Origin: Syntrophus sp. (in: bacteria)
GTDB taxonomy: Bacteria > Desulfobacterota > Syntrophorhabdia > Syntrophorhabdales > Syntrophorhabdaceae
Length of the DNA: 64,000 nt
Direction of reading: 5' to 3'
Assembly (NCBI GenBank): GCA_013824835.1
Contig: PNOM01000001.1
Span: forward strand, 62,001 to 126,000
A program made the position numbers and the translations under genes. The notes beneath the pieces were generated by a model. The model saw only the letters and a program-made list of their open reading frames with translations. It made no database searches and had not been told where the DNA came from. Below, one piece after another: positions 63,525-64,000 of this stretch. Numbering within the stretch: the stretch's first letter is position 1; each line of letters starts with the position of its first letter.

Positions 63525-63715
63525 CTACGGGAGCGGCAACTCCTTGAAAGGGTTAATAATAGCGACACCTTTTATAGTCTGTCCGTCCGAGAGGTCCTCG
63601 GAAAAAAGGGTAGTTACTCCTCCCTCGATGGCAGAGGCGATGATTAAGGAATCCCAAAACGAGTATTTGTGGTCTCTGTAATGTTTGTATCTACAAATAT
63701 CTTAGCGTCTCTCAT
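63525..63715 (-). pseudogene. vapC-type PIN toxin with internal deletion
   Basis: The ATG at 63715 overlaps the antitoxin gene and gives MRDAKIFVDTNI, the N-terminal PIN motif. Translation then shifts out of frame. In another frame the C-terminal part is intact: YRDHKYSFWDSLIIASAIEG and LFSEDLSDGQTIKGVAIINP up to a TAG at 63525. About 80 middle codons are missing, joining the two ends out of frame. Catalytic residues in the middle are lost, so the toxin should be inactive. Confidence 0.8.
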
Positions 63716-63947
63716 AAAGCTCGTCCCTGTCAATACTGGTTTTGCCTTTGGTGCCAAGGTCAAAATCCTTTTCCATACAGGCAATCTGCATCTTCTTTGC
63801 CCTCTGATATCCCGCTCCCTCCTTCACTTTCTCTTCAAGGGTCTCCCGCAGGAGATCACTCAACGATCTATCTTTCATGATTGCGAGGGTTTTCGCCTTC
63901 TTGAGAAGCGCCTTAGGAAGGGATAAGGTTACATTCTGTCTTTCCAT
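63702..63947 (-). CDS. vapB: VapB-type antitoxin (ribbon-helix-helix)
   Basis: The 81-residue protein begins MERQNVTLSLPKALLKKAKT, a ribbon-helix-helix DNA-binding start, and continues SLSDLLRETLEEKVKEG, with a charged C-terminal tail that would bind a PIN toxin. A GAGGAGGA site precedes the ATG. Its end overlaps the start of the broken vapC. The last 53 bases of the window upstream of it hold no gene that can be completed. Confidence 0.82.
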   Translation of the reverse strand: MERQNVTLSLPKALLKKAKTLAIMKDRSLSDLLRETLEEKVKEGAGYQRAKKMQIACMEKDFDLGTKGKTSIDRDELYERR

Positions 63948-64000
63948 GTTTTCCTCCTCTTCATAGACTGCACATATTTACGTGCAAAGTCAATTCCCTG

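Overview
The window looks like a chromosomal segment of a strictly anaerobic Gram-negative bacterium, most likely a Desulfobacterota (former Deltaproteobacteria) syntroph or related lineage. This rests on gene content, not a database match: a methylene-tetrahydrofolate reductase/heterodisulfide-reductase locus, an acyl-CoA dehydratase activase relative, a full type IV pilus locus, B12-type radical SAM proteins, and many short palindromic repeats. No rRNA, tRNA, CRISPR array or prophage was seen.

Region 1 (1-9.6 kb) is housekeeping. The end of an acyl-CoA dehydratase activase-related gene overlaps a CNNM/HlyC-type membrane protein. A tight minus-strand run guaB-guaA-dnaE-accA follows. Region 2 (9.9-11.8 kb) holds two oligopeptide-type ABC ATPases without permeases. 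Region 3 (11.9-19 kb) is a type IV pilus locus: the major pilin pilA with its own promoter and terminator, prepilin peptidase pilD, four minor pilins, and an O-antigen-ligase-like membrane protein that could be a pilin glycosylase.

Region 4 (19-37 kb) is a surface polysaccharide cluster: five glycosyltransferases, two methyltransferase genes (one truncated), three B12-type radical SAM proteins (one fused to two methyltransferase domains), a capsule-synthesis-like protein, a Wzm/Wzt exporter whose ATPase has a C-terminal substrate-binding extension, a polyprenyl-phosphate sugar transferase and a GalT-like protein. Region 5 (37-44.4 kb) is the pilus assembly operon pilMNOPQ, two unknown secreted proteins, and a second PilX-like gene in inverted orientation to the first.

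Region 6 (45.3-54.3 kb) is the most notable. A minus-strand operon hdrC-hdrB-(small gene)-hdrA-mvhD-metV-metF resembles the Wood-Ljungdahl methylene-THF reductase complexes of acetogens. Its mvhD is interrupted by an in-frame TGA followed by a SECIS-like hairpin, so it very probably encodes a selenoprotein. HdrA is a 1515-residue multi-module fusion that also carries an in-frame palindromic-repeat insertion.

Region 7 (54.6-64 kb) is accessory: secreted and membrane proteins of unknown function, an Old Yellow Enzyme-family oxidoreductase with a ferredoxin, and a toxin-antitoxin-like patch. That patch has a PIN gene lacking a normal start codon, and an intact VapB-like gene beside a vapC broken by an internal deletion.
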